Shown here piece by piece: positions 10,876 through 24,399 of a stretch of 64,000 bases of DNA (position 1 is its first letter; the number at the start of each line of letters is the position of its first letter). This DNA is from Calliopum simillimum (taxonomy: Eukaryota; Arthropoda; Insecta; Diptera; Lauxaniidae). A program made the translations under genes and the position numbers. The stretch is from NCBI GenBank assembly GCA_951812925.1, contig OX638369.1:1302001-1366000 (forward strand), written 5' to 3'. The notes under the pieces were generated by a model. That model saw only the letters and a program-made list of their open reading frames with translations, had not been told where the DNA came from and searched no databases.

Positions 10876-12154
10876 TAGGGCTGTTCAAAAAAAAAAAAAT
10901 TTTTCGAATTTCCAAGATATACTTTGGCATCACGATCTACATCATGACAGAATATCCCAAAAAATTTTTCAGATTTTTAAATTCATATTTAAAGGTGGCT
11001 CAAAGCAGAAATATATTTTTATTATTTTTTTTTTTAGCAGTAATTATAAAATGTTGTCAAACAATTTGAAAAATTTGTTTTAGAGAAACTTAAAAACATT
11101 CATTTTGTTTGTTTTTTAATGAACTTTAAAACCTACGTTGTAATTTTGACAAAAAAATTTTACACTTCTTAAAAATCGAAAAACTGCCCTAAGAAGGCGA
11201 AATTTTACGGTTTTTCAAAGAAAAAAGTTATCGTGCTTTAAACGAAATGAAAATTTTTTAATTTACAAGATTTCATTCAAAAGAGCTCTGAAAAACCTTC
11301 AAGACAAGATATGTTCAGACATTTTTGGGCTAGCAGGCTCGATGACATAACGTTTGAAACATAGTAATGCAGCCCTGTGAAAGGCAAAACGCTTTTTACT
11401 CAAGAGGGAGGCATCTTACAAAAAAGTGCCCATGGCATAAAATGCTTAAAATCATCCAAGGAACAAGTGTAAATTGTTTTTTTTTTTTTACTTAATTTTA
11501 GAAAAAAATTTTTTTTAACGTCATTTTTAATAAACTTTAAAAAAAAAAAAAAAACAATTCACACTTGTTCCTTGGATGATTCTAAGCATTTTATGCCATG
11601 GGCACTTTTTTGTAAGATGCCTCCCTCTTGAGTAAAAAGCGTTTTGCCTTTCACAGGGCTGCATTACTATGTTTCAAACGTTATGTCATCGAACCTGCTG
11701 GCCCAAAAATGTCTTAACATATCTTGTCTTGAAGGTTTTTCAGAGCTCTTTTGAATGAAATCTTGTAAATTAAAAAATGTTTATGTTGTTTAAAGCACGA
11801 TGACTTTTTTCTTTGAAAAACCGTAAAATTTCGCCTTCTTAGGGCAGTTTTTCGTTTTTTAAGAAGTGTAAAATTTTTTTGTCAAAATTACAACGTAGGT
11901 TTTAAAGTTCATTTAAAAACAAACAAAATGAATGTTTTTAAGTTACTCTAAAACAAATTTTTCAAATTGTTTGACAACATTTTATAATTACTGCTAAAAA
12001 AAAAAAATAATAAAAATATATTTCTGCTTTGAGCCACCTTTAAATATGAATTTAAAAATCTGAAAATTTTTTTGGGATATTCTGTCATGATGTAGATCGT
12101 GATGCCAAAGTATATCTTGGAAATTCGAAAATTTTTTTTTTTTGAACAGCCCTA
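10876..12154. mobile_element. Family B foldback element, complete copy (hAT-like, 8-bp TSD)
   Basis: A 1279-base near-complete palindrome beginning TAGGGCTGTTC and ending GAACAGCCCTA. Arms of about 610 bases (10876 to about 11490, and about 11545 to 12154) mirror each other closely. The spacer of about 50 bases contains AACGTCATTTTTAATAAA. The element is flanked by GTGTACAT at 10868-10875 and 12155-12162. It has no transposase frame: 10868-11083 reads only low-complexity sequence. The TAGGG end fits the hAT consensus. Partial relatives are at 4792-5460 and 39265-39960. Confidence 0.88.
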
Positions 12155-12162
12155 GTGTACAT
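12155..12162. repeat. Target duplication GTGTACAT, third copy
   Basis: Exact 8-mer abutting the right end of the family B element. Host DNA continues after it. Confidence 0.88.
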
Positions 12163-12929
12163 GCCTCGAAAATCTCTTAAGCTCGTAAGGGGTGTCAAAA
12201 TCTATATGAATTTTAAGAGTTTAATGAGTTACTAGGTTTTTGAGGGACTAATATGTTTTGCGGAATACCCTCAATGAAATCAAATATTCATTCAAATCGA
12301 TGAAATGTTTATTGTGTCAACTCATACCAAAACTGATTTTGGAAGTCTCATAGGTTCAATAATTCCCTAAGGCTGCAGATTTGACCAAATTAAAAAAAAA
12401 AAAAAAAAATTGATGAGAGCGTCATAAAAAAATGAGAGGAATAAACAGCTGATCATTTTCCCTCCAAATAAAGATTTAAATTTTTAAATAAAAACTTTCA
12501 GGCTTGTTCCGTAACCCGTGTGGCTTAAATTACTTTTCCTTTCGGAATCTTTTTGATAAAAATGGTGAGTCGAACAATAAAAAGTATGGGTATCTCTTTT
12601 GTGGAGAATCACAAGTTCTACAAATTATTTTAATTTTCATTAACGGAAAAGTAACCGTTTAGGAAATTTTCGATAAAATCGAATTTTTCGACTTTTTGCG
12701 GTTTTTTGTGAATAATCCCTAAACGGTTAATTTTTCGTTATAGTACAGTCATTTGGTAGTTTTACCTGGAAAGTTTTGCGGGATTTTTACAAATGAGTTA
12801 TTTTATAGATTTCGATGTGCTCTTTCAGAATTTCAACTTTGCTACCTAGAATCGTGATCGCTCGCAACGCCATATTGGAAAAATGGCGCCCAAAATAAGT
12901 TTTTTACAAATATCTCTTTAACGGTTACA
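12163..12929. other. Intron 2 DNA between foldback elements
   Basis: AT-rich, no gene seen. The part from about 12760 (TTTATAGATTTCGATGTGCT.. and ATGGCGCC) recurs in diverged form at about 59390-59450 and inverted at about 61215-61310, so it belongs to a dispersed repeat. Confidence 0.45.
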
Positions 12930-13520
12930 TTTAGAGAAAAGTATTGTGGAGCAATATCTTAGCTTATAATTTTAGCTTATATTTTAGCTACAATTTACAT
13001 ATGATTTTTTTTTCAAATGACCTATAGCTTAGGATATATTTTTATAAAAAACCTGAAATTTCGTAAAAAAAAAAGTTTTTTCAAAAAATCTCCAAAACGG
13101 TTAGTTCTATAAAAAGACATTTTCTTGCATTTTATAGAACATTCAATTCCCTATAAGGTTCTCCCCGAACTGTTTCTTCGTCCGACTTACCGTTCATGAG
13201 ATATCGCGTCTTGAAAATCATTCAAAATTGAACATTGTTCTATGCGCAGTACTATGTTCAGTTTTGAGTGATTTTTAAGTCGCTATATCTCATGAAGGGT
13301 AAGTCTGACGAAAAAACACTTCGAAGAGATTCTTATAGGAAATTGAATGTTCTTCAAAATACATGAACAATTTTTTTTCTAGAACGAACCGTTTTGGAGC
13401 TATTTTGAAAAAACGGTTTTTTTCAAAATTTTCGGTTTGTTTAAAAAATATCTCCCAAATTATAGGTCATATGTAGATTGTAGTGCAAGATATTCCCTAT
13501 AAACAGATATTTTTACTTCA
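12930..13520. repeat. Diverged inverted repeat (family H)
   Basis: The left arm around TTCCCTATAAGGTTC, TTCGTCCGACTTACC and TCATGAGATATCG mirrors the right arm TATATCTCATGAAGGG, TAAGTCTGACGAA and CTTATAGGAAATTG, with the centre at about 13240. Outer limits are approximate and no target duplication was found. Related DNA is near 59390-59660. Confidence 0.6.
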
Positions 13521-16500
13521 AACGTGCGACTCACCGTTCATTAGTTATCGTAATTTTAAGCTCAACACATCGCTGTGCCTACTTATAAGCGGCATGCACA
13601 ATTTACTAATTTTGTCCAAATTTTGAATTAGGATATCTCCTGAGTTATTAGTCGTAAGAAAACAATTAAATGGTAAATTTTATAGAATATTTCATAAGGA
13701 AAAATATTGTGGAGCAATATTTTAGCTGATTCTATTCTAGAGATATTAATTTTTAACCGATTTTCAGCTATGATTTTTCTGTTTAAATTTTATAAATTTA
13801 TATTGAACATTGTAATACAAAAAAACCGGAAAAATAAGCAAAAACGCATTTTGGTAATTTATCAATGAATTGTATACAGCTTTTACATTTTTCAATTGAT
13901 TTTCTTATTTAGTATCTTATTTGCTTAACAGATATATAGACTATGATATAAAAAAACAAAATGATTTTTCAATATTTTTTTCTTTTATAAATCTGCATTC
14001 ATTTTTTCGAAAAAAAAAATTTTTTTTTTAGAAATCAATTTATTTTGCCGAAACTAACAAACCAACCATAAAGTGATGTGAATGTCATTTGTAGGTAATT
14101 TAATTACCTTTAATATGACATATAGTACGTTTAAACACAGACATTGGTTCTTGAGATATTTGTATTTAAAAACCGAAAACGACCGATATCTCGAAAACGA
14201 CGTGAAAGAAAAAAAAATCTAATTTTTGAAATCAGCAGCCGATTTTACATATAAAATGAATAATGGCATTCAATGGGAATTTCGGCTGTAAACTAGTGTT
14301 ATTAGCAAATTAACCGAACATTTCGGCTTTTGATTGGGCTTATTTTGGTTTGGTTTTTTACTTTGGTTGTAGAAACAAGGCATTACACAACTTTTCGTAA
14401 AAAGCTTTCTCAGTTACAAAGCCTCGCACAGCAAAAAGTACTATTTAAAATAAAATTTCGAGACATAAGACCGCACCAAAATTCCGAAAACTCTTTACGC
14501 TGCTTGAACGAATTACAAAGATTTCCATTTCCGATGGGTAGTAAAAGTGAGATGTGAATGTGCGAATACAAATGATGGATGCTGCTTGCGTGAAACCAAT
14601 CGAGTGCGAGCCATTTGAGAAAATCACTTTGTTTATTTAGTTGTTCGTCCAAATTGAAAGGTTTCAGTTCACAACTGCCGCAACCGCAGCTTCAAATACT
14701 TTACTGGCACTTGCCCTCAACCACAACGGCAACAATAACAACAGAAACAGCAACAACAACTACAACAATAATAATATTCACTTAATTTCAATAATAGCAA
14801 CGCAGGATACGAAGGATGCGTATCATTTGATTTTTATGTAAACAAAGTCGGTTGTCGTTTATAAGGATAAAATCGCTCTCATAGGAACGACAGAAAAAAA
14901 AAAAAGAAAAGAAGGAAACCCCTCAAGGGTGAGCTTAAAAATTTTGACGACGACGACAACGATGATGATGAATGAACTTATCAAGTATTCATCCCTTAAA
15001 AGGTTGTTTTTCTTGTGGTCCTGTGAAGAGATTTTGGAAAAAAAAAACAGAACTCTAAATGCTTAGATAGCTTTCAACACAATATAAAATATCACTTTCA
15101 CAAAATATTCACCCCCTCTCCCGAAAGCCCACAGCCACTGCTATTTGTTTGTTTGCTAGTCCATTCCATTGCAATTGTCAACAGTTAAGCAACAAAGTTG
15201 ACAACATTAAATTTGTCGTTTGTTTGTTGGTATACGTAATTAAATACCACATGTCTGAAGTGTGTTAACCCATTCTGACTTGGTTATGATAAAAACTATC
15301 ACACTGTAAATAACAATAGAAAATAGAAACCGTTTGTTTTTAAGTTTTGGGCCTTTAAAGTTCTCGAGCAACAGAAAAAACCATTTTAGCTAGTGATAAG
15401 TGCCTGATCGTCACTTTTGCACAAAAGGCGGTTTTTCATAAAGTTCAGCTTCAGGGGTTAAAAAAAATATACCACCGCAGATCCTGGCATCATCTACTTT
15501 CTAGTATCTTGGGATCCTACCTCTAAGAATCTGAGCTCAAACTTCGGTTCTCATAGTTTGCATAATCAGTTCCGTCTGGCATCCGATTGCTGATTTTAAA
15601 TCGTGAACACAAATACTAAATAAGTGCTATTGAAAATTCTTATTATTTTTCATTTTTAGGTGAAAATGGGTTAACGTACTGTGCAAATCTGCACCAAACG
15701 TAATAATTGTAGGTAAAAGTGTAAATGGGCTGCTTGCCTCATTTGAACTTAATTCATATTAAATGACAGTTAATCATGTTGTTATTGTCACCCGTATGCA
15801 CCTTAATGGTTTGAGGGCATTTGTTTTATAATTAAGATAATCATCATTATTGGTATCCTTTGCATTAAAATCAATGCTAACGTACTTTGAAGTCCGAGCA
15901 ATCGAGTGGGCGCAGCGGAATGGGGGGTGCAAATAAGGATTTGAATTGGTTTTAGGCGCTGAAAAGGTGTTTGCGTTGCTGTGGTGTTAAATGAACGCCA
16001 AGGGCCGAAACACAACCGAGGCGTATGTTTAGCAACTGCTTTTGTCACACTTATCGATATAAGTGAAGTTTTTGTTGTTATTACGGTGTTTCTGACGGGT
16101 TGCTACGTTTTACAGAAAGGTGCTGAGGTATTTTGATGTACGACGAAGCTTTGATAGTGAGGGTACGTTAATAATTTTCCAAAACTAAATGTAAACTGAA
16201 CTGTGAAGCATTACTTACATGCAGAGCGTTTATATTAATATATTTTCTTGAATATGTATTTATGTATCTACAGTAGGTGTTTCAAAAAGTTGTTCCTTAA
16301 ATGATTTCACGGAATTATAAGTATTCTAATTAATTTAAAGAAAATATCGACCACCAAACCCTTCTAACTGCCTTTTATTGTATCTCTTATTCGTTTGGGG
16401 TGTTAAAATATGAAGGAAGTAGGTATCCAGTTTAATTTATCACTACCATAAAGTTGATGAGTGGTAAATTCTCAAGGGAGATTTCGCAAGCACCACCAAT

Positions 16501-17204
16501 GAATTAACCTTTAAACCGCAGTTCAAAGTACGAATTATGAAAAATTATAAAGTTGATGAGGAGAAATAACCTGACGTGGTCTGTTGACGGCATTTATTGT
16601 TTTTGTTTGACGCACGTAGTGTTGTTTTTTCAGTCCCAAAATTGTTTTGAAAAAAAGAAGCAACAACGCATATGAAACAAGTGTTTTTCGATATCAAACT
16701 AAAAAAGGGGGCTGTAGACTAAGGCCGAGGGTGCGGCTGTCAGACAGTGGTGGTAATAATTTTTGTTAAGTGCACCGCAGGGCACTTGCTACGTTTCGTT
16801 ACGTTACGTTGTTACTGCTTTAGTATTAGTTAGTGTACGTACGAGCAATTATGGTTTATGTAATGTGTGTATATGTATGTGTTACAAAATGCATGAGCGT
16901 ATAAAATCAACGAAAATCTGCTGATTCCAGCTCATTGCCATTTAATTTCATTTAATTCACACAAAATAAACAATCAATTTTGTTTTTGCTTGCTTAAAAT
17001 ATTTTTGTGTAAACAATCGGCTTGCAAGTGTATTTTGGGGTGGTAACTCTACAGTAGCTGGAAAAGGTTGTGCTGAAGTTGTTCACTTTGTTTAATTCCT
17101 TTGTGGAATTTTTCAACGCACATGGCACTTCCTGTTAAAATTTGTTAAAACCTGAGCAATAATATTTTGTGAAATTTTGCCCACAATTTTCAAATAAACA
17201 TAAA
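13521..17204. other. Intron 2, mostly unassigned
   Basis: No convincing exon. The stretch at about 15447-15510 (GGGGTTAAAAAAAATATACC.. then ACCGCAGATCCTGGCATC) recurs at about 22426-22480 as a short dispersed repeat. CAA-rich microsatellite at about 14725-14775 explains the Asn/His-rich frame 14641-14841. Confidence 0.4.
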
Positions 17205-17206
17205 TA

Positions 17207-19115
17207 CAGTGTGTCACAAAAGTATTTTGCATACAAAAATTATTCAAAATGTTCAACAAAGCGCCACCTCCTGAGTCGATATAGCCATGTCCGTCTGTCT
17301 GGCTGGCTGGCTGGGTGTGCAGGGAAATAAATTTTTTGGGGAAACTGAGCAACATAATTCAATGAAATTTGGTATTCTGCCTCCGTCATTAAAATTAGCT
17401 CGGGGGATTGAAAATGAGCGAAATCGGTCAATGAACATCCCTACCGGCCATACAAACAATATGTTCAAAACGGAATATTAAGAGCATTATTTGCGATAGC
17501 GCAAGCAAAATACACATAATTACTAGGGATAGGAAATACAAGCTCTGAACAAAAACTAGGAGAATTCGAACAAGAGGGCGTGGCACCTCTAATATAAGCA
17601 AAGGTTCAAAATGCTATACAGAAAGCGTTATTTAAAATAATCCAATCAAATTTCACTAAAACACTAAAAATAGTAAATGCAAGCTCTGACAAAAAACTTG
17701 GCGAATTCAGACAAGAGGGCGTGGAACCTCCCATACGCATAGTATTTAAAAATATACTTGAAATGCAGTGTAGGGTATTTAATTTTTAGCCAAGCCAAAG
17801 ATACCACCCTTACTAGTTCTTTATAAATTTGGAGTCAATGGAACGTTAACAATGATACCACTTCGTAAAAAAATTTAAATAATGTGTTCTAATCACTTGA
17901 AAGCAAATAAATTATTTATTCATCTATTTTTATAAGGTTGCAAAAGTATTTTGCTTTTTAGAAATACATATTTAACTTTGAGATTAATTATAAAGTAAAA
18001 GAGACTTTTTTAATAATAACTATGCCATATTATCTTAACAGCTTTGCGTGGATTTCATCCGTTTACGCCATTTTCGGTCGGTGTTTTGACCCATTTTGCT
18101 TGCAGTACTTTTTTTAGCACATTTTTGTGATAAAATATGGTATTTTCTAACCTTTTTACTAGATAAGACGAAAAGTGTCCCAGGATGTGTGTTTAGGGTC
18201 ATTGTCATATGAGAACAACAAATCATCTTGTGGTAAACCCATATTTAAAGTACTGGGTGCAAATTTTTTTTTGTAGAATTGGACTGTTATTCATGTCCAT
18301 CCGTATTGCCACCGACAAATTTAAGTTTCCCTATTCCATGAGCGGAGAACAGCCCCAGACAAACCATCATGTAAAATTGTGCCTCTTAAGTTATTAAAAT
18401 TTAGGGTTGTATTTGCCTTATGTCCATCGATCCGCTGAAAAGCAAATATTATATTATTGGATCCATTAGAAAGCATATATAATTTTAATAACTGTTTTCG
18501 GATCATGGAATGGGGAAACTTAAATTTATCGGTGGCAATACGGATTTCTACAATTCTACAAAAAAAATGTGCACCTAGTACTTAAAAAATGGGTTTACCA
18601 CAAGATGATTTTTTGTTCCCATAAGACAATGACCCTAAACACATATCCTGGGATACTTTTGTATATAACCAAAGGCATTAAAAAAAAATACCATATTTTA
18701 TCAAAAAAATTTACTCAAATAAGTACTACAAGAAAAATGGGTCAAAACACTAATTGAAAATGTGAAGGGATGGAATCCTCGCAAAGTTGTTAAGAGTATG
18801 TCTCTTCAAATAATGGCTACCATAGTTATTATTAAAAAAGTCTCTTTTACTTGATAAATAATCTCAAAGTAAAATATTACTAAAAAGCACAATACTTTTG
18901 TGACCTTATAAAAATAGACGAATAAATCATTTCTTTGCTTTTAAGTGATTAGAACATATTAATTTAATTTTTCTATGAAATGGTTTCATAGTTAATGTTC
19001 CATTGACTCAAAGTTTATAAAAAAAATACTACTTTTCTAAGAATGAAACGGCTAAAGGTTGAGTATAAGCTAAAATTTTTGAATATTTTTTGTATGCAAA
19101 ATACTTGGCACAATT
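17207..19115. mobile_element. Tc1-like foldback element with nested insertion
   Basis: The left end, TA|CAGTGTGTCACAAAAG at 17205-17222, matches Tc1-family ends. A diverged inverted copy (TTTGTATGCAAAATACTT) lies at 19089-19106, with a decayed outermost right end. The arms mirror each other to a loop at about 18340-18500. Each arm holds a transposase remnant: minus-strand DNDPKHTS at 18183-18206 and plus-strand DNDPKHIS at 18625-18648, the latter preceded directly by a stop. DNDPKH surrounds the second catalytic Asp of Tc1 transposases. The left arm is lengthened by the DINE-like insertion at about 17255-17825. It is non-functional. Confidence 0.75.
17255..17825 (-). mobile_element. DINE-1-like repeat nested in the Tc1-like arm
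   Basis: Reverse-complement relative of 3185-3990: CTCCTGAGTCGATATAGCC, GTCCGTCTGTCTGGCTGG, two GAGGGCGTGG units at 17574 and 17715 (141 bases apart), then TACCCTACACTGC-type and ACTAGTAAGGGTGG-type sequence in inverted form to about 17820. It lacks the segment beyond the GTCY repeat that the copy at 3185 has, and interrupts the inverted arms of the Tc1-like element. Confidence 0.6.
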
Positions 19116-21840
19116 TAAACCAACGAGTCCACAAAAATAGGTACTCATTTTTATATGACGTCCTTCAAAATGATAACTCAAGAAAAAAGCATCTCTACTT
19201 AATATTAAATAACACTGGATAGGTAAGAGTCAAAAAACCCCAAGAGGTTTGTAAGTGTTTTTAGTGTATTTTTAGTGTATTTTGTTCCTGCAAACACAAA
19301 CATGGTCAGGTCAGGTTTTCTGCTCACCCGGCTTAGAAGTTACAACAAAACCGGTGATATTAAAAATATTATGATTCGTTAGAAAGGTATTACAGAGTAG
19401 ATTTTTTTTAAGTATTATAAAAAACAAATATTTCACCAGATGGCGCTTTACAAATTATTTAATGACGAAAATTGGATTTTATCACATTTTTACCGCATTT
19501 TCTTAAGGTTTAAGAATTTCTCGCATATAAATTTTTCGTACAATATATTTTGTTGATTACTTTAACCCATTATAGCCCAGTTATTGCAAAATGGGGTCAA
19601 AAAGACCCATAAAAACAGGGTATAATGGGTTGACATGTTCTAGAAAAATGTGATTCATTATGACCTTGGTACAGAAAGTTTCATCCAAAATGTAGTTTTA
19701 GAGAATTAGAGAAAAAGAATTTCGCTAGTTTTGAGGATTTTAGCTAAAAAAGAAGGAATTTATGCTTCATGTTAAGTAAGAGATATTATTTTTTATATAC
19801 CTTGAATCAAGACGAAAAATTTGAGATTTTTGAGATCGTAATAAAATGTATACCGTATTATTCCTTGAATTTGCACATTGTAAAATTCTGAAACAATATT
19901 TTGGAAAAATCTTATTAACCTAAGGTAATAATGATTATACACAAGGAAATTTTTTTAAGACATCTTAACCCAATCCCGTCTTTTTGATTTATCGCAATGG
20001 TTAAGCAGGTGATTTTGTAACAATGCGAGTAGGAGTTTCGATGTATTTCGGTAGACACTCAGACAATTCTATATAACGGCAGTATGACTACTGTCAGAAA
20101 ATAAGCAATACGCACCTTAATGTACAATTGCACAAACAAACATACATACAAATTGACATGTATATATAAGTTTATTATTTGTTCTTATTTCTTTATGTTT
20201 CTCTCTCTTTAAGTTCTGTTATATAGAATTTTTGTTACTAAGGTATAATTCTTATATTTGAAATAAAGTACAGACAGTCGTTTGAAACACTTTCTGCAAA
20301 ACAACTACTCATGATTGGACCTTTTAGACAACTCAATGTTAACGTCAATAAAAGTTGAAAATAATACATTTGTTTAAATTTTTATTTTGTGCTGTAGAAA
20401 TGGGCTGAGGGCACTGCACTGGAACATGAACTAAAACCTTAATTTCCAAGAGTAATCATAAGAGTGGTATAATATGATAATGCTGAAAGAGGGTGCATTA
20501 AAAATCGAATTTCTTTGTAATTACATGCTCATTTATTGTTAATCCAAGCCTTTTATTACAAAAGTATTTCATTTACTACGTAAGACATGTGTTGCAACAT
20601 TTTTAAAATTCTGTTCTTTTTCTTTTTTACTTTCTTGTTGGCTGCTGTTTCGTCAACATAATCCGTTCTATTAATTGATGTCAAGGTGGTCCAACGATTT
20701 TACTTTATTTCATATATGTACTTGTGTTGTCTGCCGGCTTCTTTTTGTACAGGACATTGAATCTTTACTTGCACTAATCGTTATCCTTTTGTCGGTCTGC
20801 TTCTGTAGAAACATAAATAATAAAACACGTCCAAAAGGCAAAGGTTAAAGCAGTAGACACACAAAAGGAGGCCTGTCAAAACATTATGGCATGAGTGTGC
20901 AATTTTCCAAACAAAGAGTACAACATTGTGCTCCAAATAGCATAGGGAAGTTGGCATTGTTGTTAATAGGGGAGTGCGCTTAGGCCTTTCAAAATACAAA
21001 TAAACAAAGGATCAGCAGTTAAGGGTAAGAAATTCTGCCAGAAAACACTTACTCGAATTGGATATTATGGATATTGGATATTTTAAGTTTCAATTGTAAA
21101 TTGCTCCAACAAGACGTATACATTATTGAGTTTTAAGCTTTAACTCGGATAAAATAATTAAGTCTCGTTGTTGGTTTAAGTATTTAAATGCGCAGAAATC
21201 ATTGAAAGTCACATACGTACATGCATAAGTATGTACATGTAGGTATGACAAGCATCTCAAACTTAATTATAGCATTTATGCAAAACCGTTTAAAGATTCA
21301 GAAACAAAAATGACAACAACATCAACGAATACAAAATATTCGTAGAAAAAGAAGGCAAAATATAAAACCAAAACAATGAAAATCCAGCTCAAGTGTTTAA
21401 TCTTAAGCTGCGAGATTTTTGTACCAACGCTATTTCCAAACTATTTGGACTGACTGGATTTACATATCAGAGAAATCACTTGACGTAGTTGGCATTCACA
21501 ATCACCGATGACTATGGCTACTGTTTAGTACAGAGTTGCCAGCTAAACAACACTCCAGTGGAAATATTAATTAAAAGTCACTGGTTATGAGACAAACTGG
21601 TTGCAGGCACTGTCCACTGGACACAAGTGGCAATAATTATGGAAAATCTTCATGAAGTATGCGCTGTTACAAAAGACTGCTGCTTTAAATAAAAACAACT
21701 ATTTGAAAAAAATATCCCATGAGGAAAAACCGGTGGGGAAACTTAGACTTTGTTAATTGTATGTATTAAGAATGTTAAGTGGAGCAGTTTTAAGCAAGAA
21801 TAACTCAGAATACTGACGTGAAAGAAAAAAACCAACTTTA
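19116..21840. other. Intron 2, unassigned
   Basis: AT-rich DNA with no recognised element or credible reading frame. Confidence 0.35.
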
Positions 21841-21842
21841 TA

Positions 21843-22329
21843 TCCTATTCTCACTTGCCTGGTTAACCAGCCTAAAATCAGAAAATCTTGATAATCACAG
21901 AACCACGTTCACACCTTCAACATGGATGAGTCATCTATCATTTCAATGACACCTTTTTGGCGTTTACCAAATCACGACACTATTTTCACTTTCTTCAAAT
22001 ATATTTTTGTATACATATTTCGTTATTTAAATTTTTTTAAAAACAATTGAGACGAACACATTTTTGATTTTAGCTTTAATTTGCTTTTTATTAAAAATGT
22101 TTTATTTGTTTACATTTTGCATTTGTCAAAAGAAAGAGAAATTTCCTAATTTCCCTGGGATTTTTTGAATTTGGAGATGCCACCTGCCGATTTTTTGGGT
22201 TAAATGATCTAATTATTAAAAAACTAGCTAATCTTTTCCATACAAATCGAAAAGCTTTTTATATGGAAAACTATCCTGGTTAGTGCTTAATCAGCATTCA
22301 TCTGGTTAACCAGGCAAGTGAGAATAGGG
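21843..22329. mobile_element. 487-bp MITE with about 28-bp TIRs and TA duplication
   Basis: The left end, TCCTATTCTCACTTGCC.., and the right end, ..GGCAAGTGAGAATAGGG, are inverted repeats through GGTTAACCAG with one terminal mismatch. TA flanks both sides (21841-21842, 22330-22331). The interior is non-coding. TA duplication is compatible with a Tc1/mariner-type MITE. Confidence 0.75.
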
Positions 22330-22331
22330 TA

Positions 22332-24399
22332 TTAGATACGTAATTAGGAGATCCCATTTCACCATAAACGTCTATAAATTCCGAGAACGGAAAACCATAT
22401 TTGGACTGTACGGGGTGCGGGGGTTAAAAAAAAACGGACCACCGCAGCTCCTGGCCTCATTTACTTTCTTGTTGCTTGGGGTCCCACTCAGTTTAAGGTA
22501 CTGATATTTTGCGTACTTAAGCCCGTCTGTAGCCTACTCTAGAGGCATTCGAGCATTTCGAACAAAAAAATTTCAAAAATTGCTTTCCACAAAACCTAAC
22601 TTAAGTCGATTTAAGTAAATGGTTTTGTTCTTCACATAAATCTTAAGTCTAGATAAGAAACAGTTTTAGCGACAAAGGCACTTCTTTCGAAATGAGTTAG
22701 TTTTCCTATGGAAAGAAACTAAATTTTTTCAATCCAAAACATTTGACAAAAACACCTTATTTGTTCTTATGATCAAATTTATTAAATATTAATGACCTAA
22801 CTGCAAAATATATGTTCCAATTCCTACACAAGAAGAATGCTTCTCAATTCTGCAAATCAGTTTTTTATCTCTTCTGAAATGTTGCCAGGTTGTTTTATCA
22901 AAATCCCACAGATATGTATCGATCTATATCTATCTGTCACTCTATTTTGATTTCCATTTAGGGAGTTCAGCAAGTGAGTGTATTCATAAATAATTACGAG
23001 TTTGCATTGTATTTTTATTATTTTTATTTAACTGTCAAGTGGTCAGTCAGTCCCAGCCAAGAAGGCATAGGCACAGAAAAACGGTAGCTCATAAAATTAA
23101 CATAAATTGCACTTCAAATGCTATGGATGAAAGCAGAAGATGTCGAGGAGTCAGAGGTAGTTGCCTTTTGTAAAAAGGAAAGGGCCTCTGTCTTCTCAAC
23201 TCAGCTTACAATCAGTAGCTTATTTGCTAATGGTTATTAATTTTAATATTTTATTATTTGAGGTTCGAGATATTCATCATTTGTATAAATAATGATGAGG
23301 CTAAATAGGCGTTTGCGTATGAGTGTGTATGACAAAGGCCACACAGACAGGCATAGGCATACGAGCATCACATAGAGATTGTCGGTCAGGCGTTCAGAAA
23401 TCAAATAAAACTAATCCTATCTCTAAAGTGATTGAGCTAAGTTGAGCTGAACTGACCGAATCGAATTCAATCGACGTTTTTTATACTGCGATGCGATCGA
23501 TCCTACGCTTTGACTTCAAGCTCAAGGCAAATATTTGCTTTATTAAAAATCTTTATATTACAATAACTTTGTTTTCTTTCATTGCTACCATAAAATATTT
23601 TCCCATCCTCAAACAAAAGAGAATCTGAAGAAAAGGAATGATGCACATACACACGTACATATGTGCGTGCGGGATTTCGTTAAGTAAATATTTATTTTTG
23701 TCTTAAGAATTACATTGATAAACATATTTTTCTAAATTTACTTCAGGAGACGAGGTACAAGAAGATTGGAAACGAGCATCTGAAATTCTCACAGGCCTAA
23801 TTACTTTGATTTTATTCACAAAATTAAATTAAATTAACAATTCCGAATATTTTTACATACCAATGGTATTTCACTTCGAATACATAGGAAATTAGACAAT
23901 TTGCCTAAAGAACACCGTAAAGAAATGTACGATTAGTACCTACCAGTGTTTGACGCTTATGTGCTGTACAAATTGAGCTGCAATGATTGAGATTATTGTA
24001 TGTGTGTAGGTATGTACTCGTAATATGTTTGGGACAGGCAAGAAAAGTTGCACAATCAAGATTTTGGTCTTGAGTGATGCTTAAAAAGATTTGTTGATTC
24101 CGCTTTTATAACTTAATTAATATGCAATTATGTATGTATGTATATTAAATTAAAAGAAATTTTACTATCTGCTCCTAATAAGTCTACTTGCTTGACACTT
24201 TTATGGAGTCTCAAAATCAAATTCGCAACAATTATTTTATTAGAAATATCATTTCATGGTAAAATTGAATTTTTTTGAGAAAGACTTTTCCTTTTTTCTC
24301 TTTTACCAACTAACTCGATTGTGAATGAAAAATTTCAATGTGAAAAGATCGCTCTTAACGTTCCACATCTCTCCAAAAGTACACTTTTTAGACGCAACA
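22332..24399. other. Intron 2, unassigned
   Basis: Contains the short dispersed repeat at about 22426-22480 (pair of 15447-15510). No other feature supported. Confidence 0.35.

Noticed and set aside
18035..18757. Small frames on both strands as genes
   Set aside because: They are out-of-frame readings of two inverted Tc1 transposase remnants.
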